From Drosophila pseudoobscura (lineage: Eukaryota; Arthropoda; Insecta; Diptera; Drosophilidae), in NCBI RefSeq assembly GCF_009870125.1, contig NC_046679.1, positions 7,564,001-7,628,000 on the forward strand: 64,000 nt of DNA. The letters run 5' to 3'. The position numbers were made by a program, and so were the translations under genes. Shown here in pieces: positions 24,869-37,679 of the stretch. Numbering within the stretch: position 1 is the stretch's first letter; each line of letters opens with the position of its first letter. The notes below the pieces were generated by a model, which saw nothing but the letters and a program-made list of their open reading frames with translations, ran no database searches and had not been told where the DNA came from.

Positions 24869-27800
24869 TGGTGTGAGCGATGCGTGAAAAATATGGCCAC
24901 GCATCCTTTTGTCGTCCCTCTATGGGTGTGCGTGTGTGTGTGTGTGTGCTTGTGTCGCATTTTATATTCATGCTCGTTCATGTTTTGTTTCGCTTGTTCC
25001 CGTTGTTTCCGCTGTTTGTCCCGTTTGATGTTTGTTTTGTGCCTTCCGAACGGTTTTATCTGCGGCTCAGCGTCGCCGCCGCCGCCTCGCATTTGACAAA
25101 TGGCTTCTGTCGTGGCAGGACTCCGATCTGGGATTCGATTTTGGCATTGGCGGCGGCGGCGGCGACGGTTGCATTCCGCTATGGTTGCTTTTATTGTTGT
25201 TTTATATTTGATAAAAATTCCATCTATTGTATTATATTTACCTTGCATCTGGAGCGAAACTGCACTGAAACGATTGGACGATTGGTGCGATTGTTGATGG
25301 CGATTGTGGATTGCTGGCCGCAATGTTGATGCCACAACAATGGCTGACACTAAGCCCCAGCGATATGGATAGATGAGTGGACAGAGTGTGGACGCCCAGG
25401 AGTTTCGAATGGCTATAGTGTGGCTCTGGAAATTAAATGAACTTCAAGGGCTCTCCAGGGAGTTCTCTCGCCAGGGAGAGACGCCTAAGAATTATATGAA
25501 AAGTTTAAGGACATTCCCAATATGGGACATGATAATTTATTAATATATTTCGGTGGTGGGGCAGGGGGGGTAAAAGCTGCAGCTTGAACTTTCCGTTCCA
25601 TTTGCCTTCCAATCCAATCCCCATTTCATGTGTCATATTTCAGAAATCATAAGCTCGGCGCGACAACAAATAAAAAAGAATAACAGAAAAGTAGCATGAA
25701 AATTGTTATAATTCCCGGCAAACCGACAGGCGTGCCCCTAGATGGGGCAGACATTCGAACACATAAAAATTCCAGAGCCGGTGCGATGTTTGTGCCTCAA
25801 GGCGGTCTGATCCTGCCCCTGCTACACGATTCTTTATATCCACTTTATATGCTCGCAGGATGTCCCAATTACTTTGAGGCAGCCACACATACATTCATTC
25901 ATATGTGTGTGTGTGTGCGTGTATCGTATTTCAAGTCAGCCATGTGCGAATAGAACTTAATCTGCAACAAAATGTCGCCAAAGGTGGTTGGCAGCACCCA
26001 GAACCCAAGGCAGGGACACGTCCTCTCGGCCTCTGCCTCTGCCTCTGTGCAGGATTACTTTCTATATTTTCCAACGTCTTTTCCACATATGTATGTACAT
26101 ATCTCCCAGTGTGTGTGTGTGTGTGTTCCATAACGTAGGCAACATAATTTTTTTCGCATGCCCTGGGAGCGCTCGAAGGATTTGTGACGGGATTTCCTTT
26201 TCTATTATTGGCATTAGGCATGTCCTGTGTGTGTTATGCATTTAAATTGCGTATTTTTCTCAGCGATTTGTCTGCTTATCGTCGGGTCGGGCCAGGGCCA
26301 GGGCATGGAGCGTGGAGCGTGGAGCGTGGGGCGTGGCCTGGGTCTTGGCTCTACCTCCCCCCACTTTCGGCCCGGGTTCCCGGCTAAAATTTCTTAATGT
26401 TTATGGTCTTGGGAAACGTTTTTCATTAAATTTCTTTGGCAACCTTCGGGGTCTAGGCCTAGCTCTAAGTAGTTTACGATGTCCTGTGAAATTATGGCAC
26501 TAAAATGTGCTTTTCATATTGCCACGGCCAAGTCCTTTTCCGGCACTCGCCTTTTTTTTGCGCCGCAATTTTTATGTAATTTTAAAACAAATACTACGAC
26601 CGACTGCGAGAGTCCTGCCATGCTACATTACACACACAGAAGGAGAGTGGGCGTGTGGTGGGATGTGGCAGTGGAGACCCGCATTATCCTTTTATCCGGC
26701 CACTGCTGACCAACGCTGCTGGCCACGTTATCAGGACGAGCAGCAGCAGCCGCAGCAGCGACCACAGCAATTTTCAACCCTTCTCATTAGAGGATTTCGA
26801 AGGATAAAACGCGCTGCTCGCCGCTTTGTTGTTGAGTGATACTTTGCCTAGCTCCCAACCAATCCTACGCCCATTTCGAGGGGGCGGGGGGGGACATGCC
26901 TCGACTAGCCGTTGGCCATTTGGTCAGCATTAGTTTGGTTCCTGACCCAGCTCTTGGGCCGGCTCATGCTCCTGCTGCTGTTCGAGCAAGGGTTACATTT
27001 CCGTGTTTGTTTATTCAAACGGAAGCAAAGTCGTTCTGTTATAACGCCAGAGAGTAGCAGCAGAAGCAGCAGCAGCAGCAGCCCTACCCTGCCTAGTACA
27101 CAACTATGTACATCAACATCCTTTGCACCCTTTGTTGGGCATATCCTTCCACTACTCCTCGTTGTTCCAGTGCTACTCCTGCTGCTCCTGCTACTGCTGT
27201 GCATGCAGGCGATCAAAGCTCAGGGCAATTAATCATTTTGTTTGCCCTTTACACCCATTTATTCAGCCTGAACGCCCCAAAGAGCAGGCCACTTCCCCCC
27301 CCTCCCCCAAGAGGGGAGGCAAGAGCCAAAAGGGGTGGGTGGGTGGTCTGCCTGGGAGTGGGTGGAGTTGGAAATGGGTTATTCCCGAAACGCTCGATAT
27401 GGCAGGATAGCCGAAAGCCAGGAGGCACCTAAGCCATGGCAGCAGCCTTGGCAGTCATCATGGCACTTGCTGGCCGGGCATCAATCTCCCGCTTAAGCAA
27501 CATTTGCCACACACACACTCTCGCACACATATGCACTGGTATAAGTGTATTTTTGTGCTCTTCTAAAGTATCTCATCTTTGACGCAATTTGAAATCGTTA
27601 GGCAAAGGCAGCCTATTCTCCTCCTGCTCGACGTACGCCTCCATTAGACGTCCGCCTCTGACCACACAGACTTTTAGCTGGGGGCGTATAAGTGGGCGTG
27701 CAAGTGGGCGTAGGCCTAGCCAGCCATGGGCATGGCTTTTTACACTAATGGAGGCGTGGCATGGCCGGGCAGGGCACGGCATTCGTGATGCCATAATGAG

Positions 27801-28190
27801 CTCAATTCCCAAAGAATGTTGTATGCTCGGCCCCACACCCACACCCACTCCCAGCCTCTATTTGCCTCGCCCACTCTTTCTCTCCGCTTCCCTTGTTTCA
27901 GTCAGATTTCAGGCCTTTCTGGTTTTAGGTTTGGGCTTTGGCAATGCCATCAATGGCGTCAATTATTTCATTGTCCCCCATCGCTCTCGTTGCTCGTGGC
28001 TCGTGGCTCTCATACTCATTCTCGCTGCTCCTGCTGCTGTTTTGCTGTTGACTCGAACTCGTAACTGATGACGCTGCTCTTTGCGGCGTTGAAAATTTTG
28101 TGCTGATTTTGCACGAAACGATACGGATGTCACGGACTTTAAATACACTACAAAAGATGGTCGGGAAAATGTGACATATGAGGGCATGGA

Positions 28191-29180
28191 ATAATAATCG
28201 AATGCGCTAAGACTGAGTTTAATTGCAGAAGTAAACTATTATTCAGTAATAGTAATAGACTTGGTTGTAATATCAATTCCTGATACTTACTGGGCTTCTT
28301 ATTTATTCATCACTCATTTTAAGAGCAACGATAATTGACAACAAGAGAGGAACGCCCTGCCAGAGGATTATCTTTTCTAAGAAAAGAAGCTACACAATTG
28401 ACGTCTCCGTGGATTAGTCTATCAATCAGTATCTATCGCTTCGATCGTGCGGCAACCCCCGGCTCACTCGCCTAGCTCGTTCGGCTCTCTTGCTCCGCTT
28501 CGGTCCCGATTTGAGCTTTTCTGATAAACGTACGGCCACACTAGAATAATACCGAATATACGGCCTCTGGATATCGACGCTCGATCATTATAAATGGCGC
28601 ATAAAAGAAAGGAAGTCGCGTTCGGAGAAATATAGATATAAAAGTAGATTCAAGTATTCGTTTCGTTTTTTATAAAATAAAGAGAAATACATATGTTTTT
28701 TCAGAGCTGCTAAGTGAAACCTTTTCTTGGCGCAGCATACGAGATGATAGAAGATCGAGAAACTTCCCTCATATTTCTTCAACGAAGTAAGGACATCAGC
28801 GATTCGTTGTTGTTTCACATGCCTTCGATATCAGTGGTTGTTCCATTGATTGGTATGAGTAAATGTGGCTCTTGTTGTTGTATTTACTGCGTAGATTGAC
28901 AAATTTGAAATCAGAGGCAAGTTAATAGCGAATGGACCAAGAGAAAGAACCAGAACCAGGTCCACAGCAGGAGCAGGGGCTGGAGAGGATAATTGAGCAA
29001 ATTTAGAGAAATGTGTAGCCCAGGGCTGACATCACTCAGGGGTTGTGGGGAATGATTTTCAGAGGCAACACTGTCATCATTCAGACCGAGCATCGCTCGC
29101 TCGGACAAGAGAATCCACTCTCGCTTCCGGACAGGAGTATCCACTCCGACTGTCAGTTATCCGGTTAATTTTGAGCCAGC
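28191..29180. other. AT-rich island with promoter-like signature
   Basis: Repeat-poor and AT-rich, apart from a GC-rich GCTCGCTTCGG-type patch near 28440-28510. Contains the Motif 1/6 signature listed separately. A 76-codon minus-strand ORF (28588-28818) is Lys/Leu/Tyr-rich and not recognised. Confidence 0.4.
28533..28560 (-). promoter_or_regulatory. Motif 1 plus Motif 6 core-promoter-like signature
   Basis: On the minus strand TTCGGTATTATT is followed within a few bases by TAGTGTGGCCG. These are one-mismatch matches to Drosophila core promoter Motif 6 (KTYRGTATWTTT) and to the reverse complement of Motif 1 (YGGTCACACTR), in the adjacent order typical of housekeeping promoters. No recognisable gene follows on either strand, so function is unproven. 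Confidence 0.35.
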
Positions 29181-29216
29181 TCCCGTAGAATATCTTGTGC
29201 AATATTTAAGGTACAC

Positions 29217-29247
29217 ACCGAGCACCGAGCACCGAGCACCGAGCACC
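29217..29247. repeat. CACCGAG heptamer array
   Basis: Four tandem copies. Confidence 0.85.
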
Positions 29248-32200
29248 CTGGGCCCGTTAATAACTTATGTGGTGGATAGAGGTGCTTGGGTTCACCTGTT
29301 TTCTTTTTGGTGTCACGGATTCATATCCCGCTTCCAATCTACTGCTGCTCCGCCTCCTCCTCTGCCTCGTTTCAAGCGAAACTGTCACATTTCAAGTTAC
29401 ATTTTTATTTATTACATTTATTATGAGAAATTCTGCATGCGCGCATACTCAAGTGTTGAAATGCAATAAAAGTGAGATGCCAACCCGCATCAGCCCCTCA
29501 CTGGGTACGGCTCCCAATCCCCATACCCATCGCCCTCCACATACCCAACCCCTAAGCTTGCCAGGTCCTGTGCCATTCCCCGTGTACGTGCATGAATATT
29601 CGCTCACCTTTTTCTGCTCCTTTTTTCGCACTTTTTTCCATACGCAATTCGCATAATTTTACACACGAAGTAATTTTGCAACACCCCACACACACAGAGA
29701 CAAAGACGGGGGGACGCGGGACACAGATACGAACACAGACACATTCAGGCACTCACATAACTCACACACTCGCAAGCTCCTTTTGAATTTTCACACCAAT
29801 TTTTCAACTCGACAAACCCGCTCAAAAAAAAATAAAGAAAAAGAAACGCAGAAATAAAAGAGAAACAGCAGCAGCAAAAAAAGGAACCCCATCTCTGCAT
29901 ATGAGAAGAAAATGTCAAGGGGTTGGGGGTGGGGGGTGGGTGGTGGGGCAAGGGGTTGTCAAGGGAGAGAGGGACTATCATCAGCGTTCCATAGGAAACG
30001 CACGCTGATGTGCGAGAAAAACACATCCGCCCGACTGGAGCTGCAGATGGAAATGGCCATGTAGATGGGGATGGCAGCAGGATGGAATGGGACGACGGGC
30101 TGGAGCTGGAACTGGGTCTGGGGCTGGGACAGAATCTGAGGCAGCGGGCGGCTGGCAGAAGGCAGCCCACAATCCTCAATCGCATGGCCAGTGGCAGTGG
30201 CAGTGGCAGTGCCGGGGCTGTTGGTTCGTCTGTTAGCCCAATTTGAATGCGCTGGCGCATATATCATTCCAGTTGACAGGACAATTCTCTTATCTGCGCA
30301 AAGCCAACACAACAGCCACGCCAGACCAGAGCCGGCCAGACCGAGGCCAGAAGCCGGGCCAGACCAGACCAGAGCCGGGAAACCAACGCGAAGCCAGCCA
30401 GGAGCTGGTCCTGGAGCGGATTTTTTCGGGTTTCAGCTCCTGGCTAAATGAATATTTAAAAGTAAAAAAGAATGAAGGCTGCCAAAGAGGAGACCAAACC
30501 GATACCCTTTGGTATCCATCCAGACTACCAACGAAATGGACCATAATGGATGCTCTTTCTATACGCTTTCCATACCCTTTAATCAGTTTAGTGCCAACAA
30601 ATGTAATTGTCCCCCGACTTTCCTTAAACTGTTAAAGAAAGCTCTCTGGCCAAACACAAACAATCAATGCACATCCAAGAATCTGTAGATCATTAGTGGG
30701 ACAAGTTTTGATGAAGTTGCAGTCACAACAGCCATCTATTAAGGACCCGTAGCCGCCTTCGTACCAGTACGTGTGACCCATTTATCAGGCAGCAGCCCAA
30801 AGACAATCAAAATTAACGCACGACTACAAAGGCGACGAGGTCTGGGTCTGGGTCTGGTCAATCACAATCTCGGTCCCGTGCTTCCGTGCCTCCTCCCGGT
30901 ACGTCGTATGTGTGGGCTTGTAATTTGTACAAGCTGCTGTTGTCGTCGTTGTCATTAAAAAGCCATTTCGCCCATATATCATCGGAGGCATCCCACGCTC
31001 ACGCCCACGTCCTGCTGCCCGATATCCTTGCTCTCCTGCTCCTGCCTCCCTGCCTGACTGCCAGGCATATAAATTACTTTATGATATTGTTTTGAACCTG
31101 CGCGACAAATAATATTGTCAGCGATTCGGTGGGGGGAGGGTTGGATTGGATGCTGGAAATTGGCCGGGGGAGAGGACAGAGGTCATGTCGCCAGCTGGCA
31201 GCGTCAAAAATTGAAAGTTTTGCTCTCGGATTTCGGATTGAGATTTAGTCGAGCGAGCGAAACGCTTTAACCGCACTTATGGCCCATTTGAATATCCTGT
31301 GATCCTGTCTGACTGCCACTTGGATTGGACTTGGGACTGTGCCACACTTACAGCTTACAGCCTACAGCTGTGCGTGTGTGTCCGGGCAATAAAAACGTCA
31401 GGGGCAACTGTCACACAGACAGTTTTTTCCCTTTTTTTGGGCGGGGAGCCCTTTGTTATCAGGGCCAGAGCAGGGGCACAGGAGGAGGCTGAGGGCTGAG
31501 GTCTAAGGGCTGAAGGAAGTAAGGACATCAGTGTCAATTCAATTTTATTTTCATTGTGTCATAACAATAACATAAAATTAAAATAACATAAAAAGGAAAT
31601 TGAGGATGCATACTCGTATGGCTGACGGGGGGAAGGGAGGCTTCTGCTGCGCGGGGGGGGGAGGTGGAGATAGGAGTGCAAATCAACGCGGCGGAAAATC
31701 GTCAGGCAGTATGGGAATGGCTGTTGTGTTGTATTGTGCCGTTATCCTTGCTTACATTTCATCAGTGGCAAACATTTTAAAAAAGGACAACAACACACAA
31801 AGGCATGAGGCATGCCACGGCACAGCAGCGAAAGGAACGAAACGGAACAGAAGACAGCGGACAAAAGTTGTGCATAAAACAGGAAACGGAAACACATCAG
31901 CGTAACGGAAGTCAAAAAGTCGTCACATTCACATAACAATGATGGCAGCCGTCTCCTTCTGCTGCTGCTGCTTCTGCTTCTTCTCCTCTCATGGCAGCCC
32001 TCATTGTTTTGCCCTTTTTTAGCCCCCATAGATGGGGGTGTGGGGCTAGTGACGTAACAACATTTATGGCGTAAAGTAAGTAACGTAATAATGTCGCCAA
32101 CAGTTGCCAAAAAAACACAAAAAAAGGAGAGTATCAAAGGCGGAGAAGAGGGCTGCCTGCCTGCCTGCCGCTGGACGATGGCAGCGACAATGGCTGCCCC

Positions 32201-33128
32201 CATTTTCGTTTTTCCTCATTTTTTCTCTGGTTATCCTTCTGCTCTGCTGGCCGAAACGGGGGCCAGGATAACTCGCTGTCTGGCTGCTGTTGTCATCGTG
32301 CCATTGTCATTGTCTTTTTGTCGTTGTCAGGAATTCATTTGGAAAATTAATAAAAATATATACACAACAGAAGCCAGCGGTGGGTGGCACTCAGTTCCGT
32401 TTTGATCTGATCCTGCGGGTGCTTTAAGTGTCACAGCTTTAAGAGCCCGCCCGCCCACTTAACCTCCAGTCAGCGCTTCAATTACTTCATTTTCGCTGAG
32501 TGCTCGATACCCGCCAGAAACACATCATTAATGCCACACAATCTGATGAACATAATTCACCCACGAATCGAACAATTCAAATTCTCATTCACTGAAGCAT
32601 TATCTTGCCGCGCAGAAGGATATCCACCCAATTGGGGGGACAATTTTTCAATTTCCCCCCCGCTTTCTGCGGCATGCAACGCTTATTTGGAATACAATTC
32701 GATTAGAAATGCTTTGCTTTTCGAAATAATAAATTAAATTTTGTTCCACTCCCACTCCCACTCCTGCCGTATCCGCATCTCCCCAGCTTCCAGCCATTGC
32801 CAGTGCCATTAACACCATCTAGGCCATAGGCCTGGGGTTCCATCCGCCGCCTCGCGGGGTGCAAAAGGTTGCAAAATTGCGAGACGAGTCTTGTTTGGGG
32901 AATTCCTGTGGCAACGGCCTGGAAAAAGAAAAAGAAAGCGAAACCGAAACCGAAAACGGAAAAACCAAAACAGCACACAGGAAGGACGAGGCACAGGAGA
33001 AAACGCGCGCGGCATGCGACGCCGCCGAATCAATTTCCTCCAAACAGAACACAACTGAGCAGATCCTTAGAGCCTGCGAGGGCTTTTCTTAAAATAACAA
33101 AATTACTTTTTATATGCAACCCAAGTCA

Positions 33129-33170
33129 GGCCAAGCCAAGCCAAGCCGAAACCAAGCCGAGCCGAGCGAG
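33129..33170. repeat. GCCAA/GCCGA pentamer array
   Basis: About eight imperfect pentamers. Confidence 0.8.
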
Positions 33171-33289
33171 AAGCAGCCGCAGAGGCAGTGGCAACAGAAT
33201 GCCATTGACAACCATTAATCATGGACGCCTGTCAGGGCGGGTTCACTGGTTCAGAGCAAAAGGAGAGGGAGGGAAAGCACACAGGAGTG

Positions 33290-33313
33290 GTGTGTGTGTG
33301 TGTGTGTGTGTGT
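33290..33313. repeat. (GT)n microsatellite
   Basis: About 12 GT units. Confidence 0.9.
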
Positions 33314-35084
33314 CCTGCCTGGCTGGCTGTCTGCTGATTGTCCTGCACTGTAATGCTGGTTGTTTTTTTTTTACTCTAAACTTTGCCTTTTACATGCTAA
33401 TGCCTGGCACTGGGGCTCAAGTCATGCTCATGCTCGTAGTCGGAGGCACAAGCTCGTGCCCCTGTCCGGACCACGCCCAGCTGCGAAATTGACAAGCAAG
33501 CCGAGTGCGTTGTGTGACATGACACTTGCAAAGGACCAGGACCAGGACCAGGAGCAGGACCATGAGCAGGACTAGGGCCAGAGTATACCCCAGGAAGGAC
33601 CTGGTCTGGGGCTGGAGCTGGAGCGTGGGCGTGTGCCAAGGCAGGCAGGCGGGCAGGCAGGTTATGTATGCCATCATTAGACGTGGTCCGTTTGCCACGC
33701 CCGTGCTGTTGCTGTTGCAAATTGGCAGCTCGGCAATGGACGGCCATCATGTCAAGTGACAAGAAGATGGGCAGTGGATGTGGGAGTGGCACGGTGCATG
33801 TACCCTCTGCCTCTCCCGTGTTTGATGGCAAGTCAAAGTTCAATGCGAAAAGCCAAAATTCCAATTGCCAAGATGCATGCCAGAGGTGGAGCCGAGAGCA
33901 GGGACATTGTCTAATTGCACGGTTTATGGGCGCACCGAAGGGGGAGAAGGGAGGTGGGGCTGGGTGCATGTCATAAAGTGCAAATGCTTGCCCCGCCTGG
34001 AGGCAGGGCATCGAAAATTGCGAATTTCCCGCAGAAACTGTGATTTGTGTGCTGGCCCGATACTTGACATGCATTTTCAATTTAAAGGACAACACCTCAC
34101 ATCCCCCTCCCCCCGCAAAACTCCAGCACTCTCCTCTCTTTCTGGACATCTCCTGGCCAATAATGAATTCCATTCGTTTTGTCTGCCCTCCGCCCCACAG
34201 CCGACTGCCGACTGCCCGACACTGTTCATTTATGCAATTGCAAATGCATTTCGTCCTCGGCCAAAGTTGCGAGCTCCAGCCAAGGAAACGTGACGGAGCA
34301 GGACCATACCTCCCCATTCAGGCACGATAAAACTTTATGCACTCTCCAGAAGGAGCCACATCGGAGGCAAACAGAGGACCAAAGAACCAGAGAAGCAGAG
34401 GACCAGAGGACCGTTGGACCGGACCCAGCATTGACATTTCAAGTAGACCCCATCCAGCGGGGGGCTCACGGAAGCGCCATCAGAATAGTTTTAATAATGC
34501 ACAAGACGACGGCACAAACGAGTCCAACTAAAGTCTGCAGCGTAAAATCCAGGACATACGAGGACGAGAACGATTCCCTGGCAGGGCGGAGGGCGGTGAG
34601 GGAACGGGGCCAGGAGACCAGGCCAGGCAGATAAGACCCCGGGACGGGACTGTCCAAGTCCTGGCCAAGTAAAAGAAAGAAATGGCAGGGAACCGAGCGG
34701 AGCAGAGCAGAGCATAGCACAGCACAGCGATGGCGGACGGAAGAACAAACATGAAAATTCAATGCAACTTTGTCTATTCGATGTCAAAATGAATACTTTT
34801 GCATTATTTATGTCGGCGCATTTGTTTGTTCAACTACAACCGATAACGAAGGCTGCAGGGGTAGGATCGAATGGTTGAGAGGGGGGCTACCCATTGAATG
34901 TATCTAACGAATTCCGCCCCACATTTAAGGCTTGAAGTGGAACGCTACCAGTCTATGGATGGAGCCATCGGACGAACGTTGAAAATATCTTTACATATCG
35001 GTATTTGTTGCATACTTCTAGGCCGAGAATCCAAATTCTGCAGCGTGTAGAACTGATGTAAAAATGGAGGTTGTTATGATCCAA

Positions 35085-35090
35085 TTTAAT
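35085..35090 (-). terminator. Possible ATTAAA poly(A) signal after the MIC13-like ORF
   Basis: ATTAAA on the minus strand about 25 nt after the stop of the 106-codon ORF. It is a common variant signal in flies, and AT-rich DNA produces it often by chance. Confidence 0.3.
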
Positions 35091-35115
35091 ACAAAATCTG
35101 TCATCTGGTAATTCA

Positions 35116-35436
35116 TTAAGATCCGGAACACACTGGAAATGATTCCGGATAACGTAAGTACGGATCACCCCTCCCAACGCCCTGGGCTGTGCGGGCCAAG
35201 AACCTTGAATTGGCCAAAGAATGGTCCGATACCAAGAAGAAGTATGCTTCCAACGTGAAATCCCAGGCCCGTTGCAAGGCCCTAGTTTGAATTGAAATCT
35301 GATATTCTGAAAAGAGGCGACCACTTTTGCCACACAATTCGATTTCTTCTTTAAGAATATAATAAGCAAATACGAAATAGATAATCGTTTTCAGCAGACG
35401 TCCCAATATACCTAAAATATAAGATGTGCACCCCAT
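35116..35436 (-). CDS. Putative small membrane protein, weakly MIC13/QIL1-like
   Basis: Single-exon ORF of 106 aa on the minus strand, about 320 nt downstream of the Cyp12e1 poly(A) signal. The chosen ATG has a good fly context (GAAAATGG); the open frame extends upstream to 35586, but the upstream part reads as non-coding. Residues 6-28 form one hydrophobic helix, followed by a charged stretch and a region reading AYYILKEEIELCGKSGRLF. The layout (N-terminal membrane helix, YY, acidic stretch, then GKS plus hydrophobics) and the length (about 118 aa in MIC13) recall the MICOS inner-membrane subunit MIC13/QIL1. The resemblance was judged by eye, is weak after residue 45, and the end may be degenerate or frameshifted. 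An ATTAAA signal at 35085-35090 (minus) fits a real 3' end. It could equally be a chance ORF or a decayed paralogue. Confidence 0.38.
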   Translation of the reverse strand: MGCTSYILGILGRLLKTIIYFVFAYYILKEEIELCGKSGRLFSEYQISIQTRALQRAWDFTLEAYFFLVSDHSLANSRFLARTAQGVGRGDPYLRYPESFPVCSGS

Positions 35437-35759
35437 TTTCACCGCTCTTGACATTCCTCTGGGTAAACATATCCCATCCAACACATGTGTTTTCCCTGCA
35501 TGTTCCTGATTTGGAATATTTTCACTCCCACATGCCACTTCAGACCACTTCAAGAGATGTTCTTCTGGTGACTTCCAGCAGGCCAAGTGTCCACTTCAGA
35601 TGGTCCGGCAAACGGCATCGTAATTTTGGGAGAGCTATAAAAATACGCAGCCTCGAGAGGATGTGGATGTTGGTGTAATGCGCTGAAAAGGACCCTTCAG
35701 CCAGGACATGTGTATGCGGCCAAGACCACTCGACAGTCTTTAGCTGGCTGTGAAGTGCA

Positions 35760-35765
35760 TTTATT
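35760..35765 (-). terminator. Poly(A) signal of Cyp12e1
   Basis: On the minus strand AATAAA lies about 30 nt after the Cyp12e1 TAG stop. It predicts a very short 3' UTR. No other canonical signal was seen closer to the stop. Confidence 0.7.
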
Positions 35766-35794
35766 TGGTCATTTCATACTTATCCGTATCCTCA

Positions 35795-37679
35795 CTACGC
35801 TGTACGCTCAACAAACTTAAACTTGAAGGGAATATTGGGCTGGACAAAGAACTGGGTCTTGAAGGCATTCTCGATGGGATAGTCGAAGCCAATCTCGAAG
35901 TTCCTCACAAGCCGGGCGACTCCTATCTCCAGCATCATGTCCACGATCCGCTTGCCGGCGCAGGCACGCGGCCCGAACCCGAAGGGCAGATACATGAAGG
36001 GCGTGGCCGTGTCTCCCACCAGCTTAGAGTTGGACTCGTCACGCAGCCAGCGCTCCGGCAAGAACTCCCGCACCCTGGGAACGTACTCCTCCATGTTGGC
36101 CATCTGATAGTTGGCCGCTATGGCCACATCGGTGCCGGCAACGATACGATAGCCACTAAGCACCACGTCGTGGGGCATGCGGCGTACGGTGCCGGGGCCA
36201 ATGGGGTAGAGGCGAATGCCCTCCTTGATGCAGGCACGAAGGTAGGGCAGATTACTCATGTTCTCAATGGTCAGGGGCGAGTCTTTGGCCGGCAGTATCT
36301 GGTTGATCTCCTCGAGCAGGCGAGCCTGCTTGTCTGGATTCTTGGCCAGGCTGAGCAGAATGCCAACCAGGCTTACCAGGGTCTGCAAAGGAAAAAGGAT
36401 TACAGTTGATTACTATCGGTGGGTGGTTGCACATACTGGATCTGTTCCAGCAAAGAGGAAGTCCATGGCGATGATCACAGCCGTTTGGCGATCGAAGCGG
36501 GCCAATTTCTCCAGCAGACTAGCCTCCATTCCCATCTCGGGGCTCATTTTGCCTGCTTTGACGTCTTCCTCGATCCGCTGCAGTGCCTGCTCAATGTGGG
36601 TGCAGCAGAAGTCCGTCATGGTGTCCAGAGAACGCATCAGCTGATTGAACTTTGGCACTGGCAGATACTTCCAGATGGCCGGCATCATGTCCAGCTGGAA
36701 GCCCAGCTCCACGAAGTCTTTCATGGCAGCTTTTAGCTGGTTGGCCTCGTCGCTGTACCGGTTCTCCCCCAGCAGACCCAGATGGGTATTGAGAGCCACC
36801 GAGCCTATAGATTCGATCACCAAGTTACGAATGTCCTCGGTAAAGTCATCTGGCATCTCCTGGCTAACCGGATCACGGATAAGGCGAATGCTGGAACAAA
36901 AAACAGAGCTTAGCAAGGAGAATCTTCCGTCCACGCCACTCACCGCTCCAGAAACTCATCGCTGACCTGCACCAGGTTCTTCAAGTAGAGTTTGGCATTG
37001 CGGGGCTGCAGGAGGATCGGGTTCACTGCTGTTCGCATCTTGCCCCATGCGGCACCATTTCTAATTCAATGATAAATCTGAAGAAAAGCCAAAGGATAGG
37101 TGTCTTAGAGGTGCTCACCCAGAGAGCAAGCCATCGTACTCGCCGAACACCTCCGGTCTGCGGACCTTCCTGAAATACTCAACAGTCGTGAAGCTACGTC
37201 TATGTGGCCACTGGCCCTCATTGCGAAAGACCGTCGCATAATCTTGGGGATTCATGGTCAAGACCATGTCGGTACCCGCAATACTGGGCATCCGGAAGAG
37301 GCCACCAAACTGTCGGCTCAGATCCAGAAACATTTCATGGGCGGGTGCATTTTTATACCGGCCTACAGAGGAATAATGGAGACGGACGATCAGCGTTAAA
37401 GCACTGTCTGAGGAAGCTTTTGAGCTTTCGCTCACTGCTTACCGCCCGGCATAAAAGCTCGTATCATCTGGAATTTGCTCGGACCCGGCACCTCCGCGTA
37501 TGGTTTGGCCTGCTCCAAGCTTATCGTTTCCTGGACAAGAGTCGTCTGCGAAGCATGACAATGTATAAATTTTGAGTATTACCCAAATGACATGAACTTA
37601 CTTTGGTGGCCACATTTCTATATATCTGATAGATCTGCCACGAGGCCTGTCTTTTCGCGTTCAACTGCTGCGACAACAT
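35795..37679 (-). CDS. Cyp12e1: Mitochondrial cytochrome P450, CYP12 family (Cyp12e1 orthologue)
   Basis: Haem-thiolate monooxygenase of the insect CYP12 clan, which works in the mitochondrion with adrenodoxin-type electron donors; members are linked to xenobiotic and hormone metabolism. Six coding exons on the minus strand: 37679-37602, 37545-37443, 37362-37119, 37060-36944, 36890-36437 and 36382-35795. All introns (53-80 nt) are GT/AG and all junctions keep frame, giving 527 aa; CYP12 proteins are usually about 520-540 aa. The N-terminus is basic and lacks a long hydrophobic anchor, as expected for a mitochondrial presequence, and is followed by a proline-glycine hinge (PGPSK). I-helix AGTDPT is at about residues 328-333, K-helix ExxR at E386/R389, and the haem loop FGFGPRACAG has its Cys ligand at about residue 473. 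The ending FVERTA-stop and the close match to my memory of the fly Cyp12e1 protein support the subfamily name. The gene is intact. A poly(A) signal lies 30 nt past the stop. Substrate is unknown. Confidence 0.93.

Larger units (their letters stand above)
22031..28190. other. Non-coding stretch with dense microsatellites
   Basis: Holds GAGGAT, (AG)n, (CT)n(GT)n and (GT)n arrays. An AT-rich island lies at about 23850-24480. A plus-strand open frame ending at 23848 has a Ser/Asn/Gly-rich tail that is discussed under findings but is not called. Confidence 0.55.
29181..34950. other. Non-coding stretch with long spurious open frames
   Basis: Includes CACCGAG, (GT)n and GCCAA arrays. The longest open frame in the non-coding part of the window, 306 codons on the minus strand at 33397-34317, is here. 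Its Pro/Ala/Gly/His-rich repeats come from short tandem DNA repeats and it has no domain. Confidence 0.55.

Noticed and set aside
28588..28818. 76-codon minus-strand ORF considered as a transposase remnant
   Set aside because: KQQRIADVL-like start is vaguely hAT/BED-like, but nothing specific supports it.
33397..34317. 306-codon minus-strand open frame, longest in the non-coding region
   Set aside because: Composition is Pro/Ala/Gly/His-rich from tandem DNA repeats. No domain, no splice context, and overlapping open frames exist on the other strand.
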